Shown here: in pieces, positions 6,350 to 6,392 of the stretch
How the letters are laid out: each line of letters starts with the position of its first letter
Numbering within the stretch: the stretch's first letter is position 1
Assembly: GCA_003694875.1 (NCBI GenBank)
Contig: RFJN01000070.1
Span: forward strand, 1-6,392
Length of the DNA: 6,392 nucleotides
Direction: 5' to 3'
DNA from: Planctomycetota bacterium
GTDB lineage: Bacteria; Planctomycetota; J058; J103
The notes under the pieces: generated by a model
Databases searched by the model: none
What the model was told of the DNA's origin: nothing
Seen by the model: only the letters and a program-made list of their open reading frames with translations
Translations under genes and position numbers: made by a program

Positions 6350-6392
6350 TACACTGTCGGAGCGGAGGGCGACCGCGAGGAAATGGCGATAC
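6350..6392 (+). other. Possible promoter and start of a rightward gene cut by the window edge
   Basis: TACACT (6350-6355) resembles a -10 box, and an ATG at 6383 follows purine-rich stretches (GGAGGG at 6364-6369 and GAGG at 6377-6380). Neither spacing to the ATG is ideal, no -35 box is evident, and only three codons are visible, so the gene cannot be identified. The layout would be divergent from the aminotransferase. Confidence 0.25.

Overview
The window is a piece of high-GC chromosome (about 70% G+C by eye) from a Gram-negative bacterium. An LptD-type outer-membrane lipopolysaccharide assembly barrel, a secreted protein with a Myxococcota-style C-terminal Cys/hydrophobic/Arg tail, and strong G/C bias at third codon positions suggest a deltaproteobacterial or Myxococcota-like lineage, possibly uncultured. 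That placement is an inference from gene content, not from a marker gene.

Layout: (1) 1-270, minus strand: the first 90 codons of coaD (phosphopantetheine adenylyltransferase), running off the left edge. (2) 271-542: a divergent intergenic region with a good sigma70-like promoter for coaD, a weaker one for the rightward gene, and a small inverted repeat between them. (3) 543-2759, plus strand: a 738-residue exported protein with a signal peptide, a Ca-loop-like motif, a probable galactose-binding-like beta-sandwich, a large unrecognised middle, a putative Ig-like (He_PIG/cadherin-like) domain and a MYXO/JDVT-CTERM-like tail. (4) 2760-2839: a convergent intergenic gap with a GC-rich hairpin, probably a terminator. 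(5) 2840-5131, minus strand: lptD. (6) 5121-6245, minus strand: a DegT/DnrJ/EryC1/StrS PLP-dependent sugar aminotransferase of WbpE/WlbC/GnnB type, overlapping or abutting lptD. (7) 6246-6392: an intergenic region with a promoter for the aminotransferase-lptD pair and, at the right edge, a possible start of a divergent gene.

The aminotransferase and lptD form a two-gene leftward unit with an envelope theme: one would make an amino-sugar nucleotide for lipid A or O-antigen, and the other inserts the finished lipopolysaccharide into the outer leaflet. The secreted protein is the least understood part of the window. I see no mobile element, CRISPR array, tRNA or rRNA. The most interesting points are the secreted protein's sorting tail and unassigned core, the cysteine-poor LptD coupled to a sugar aminotransferase, and substitutions at usually conserved motif positions in CoaD and the aminotransferase.
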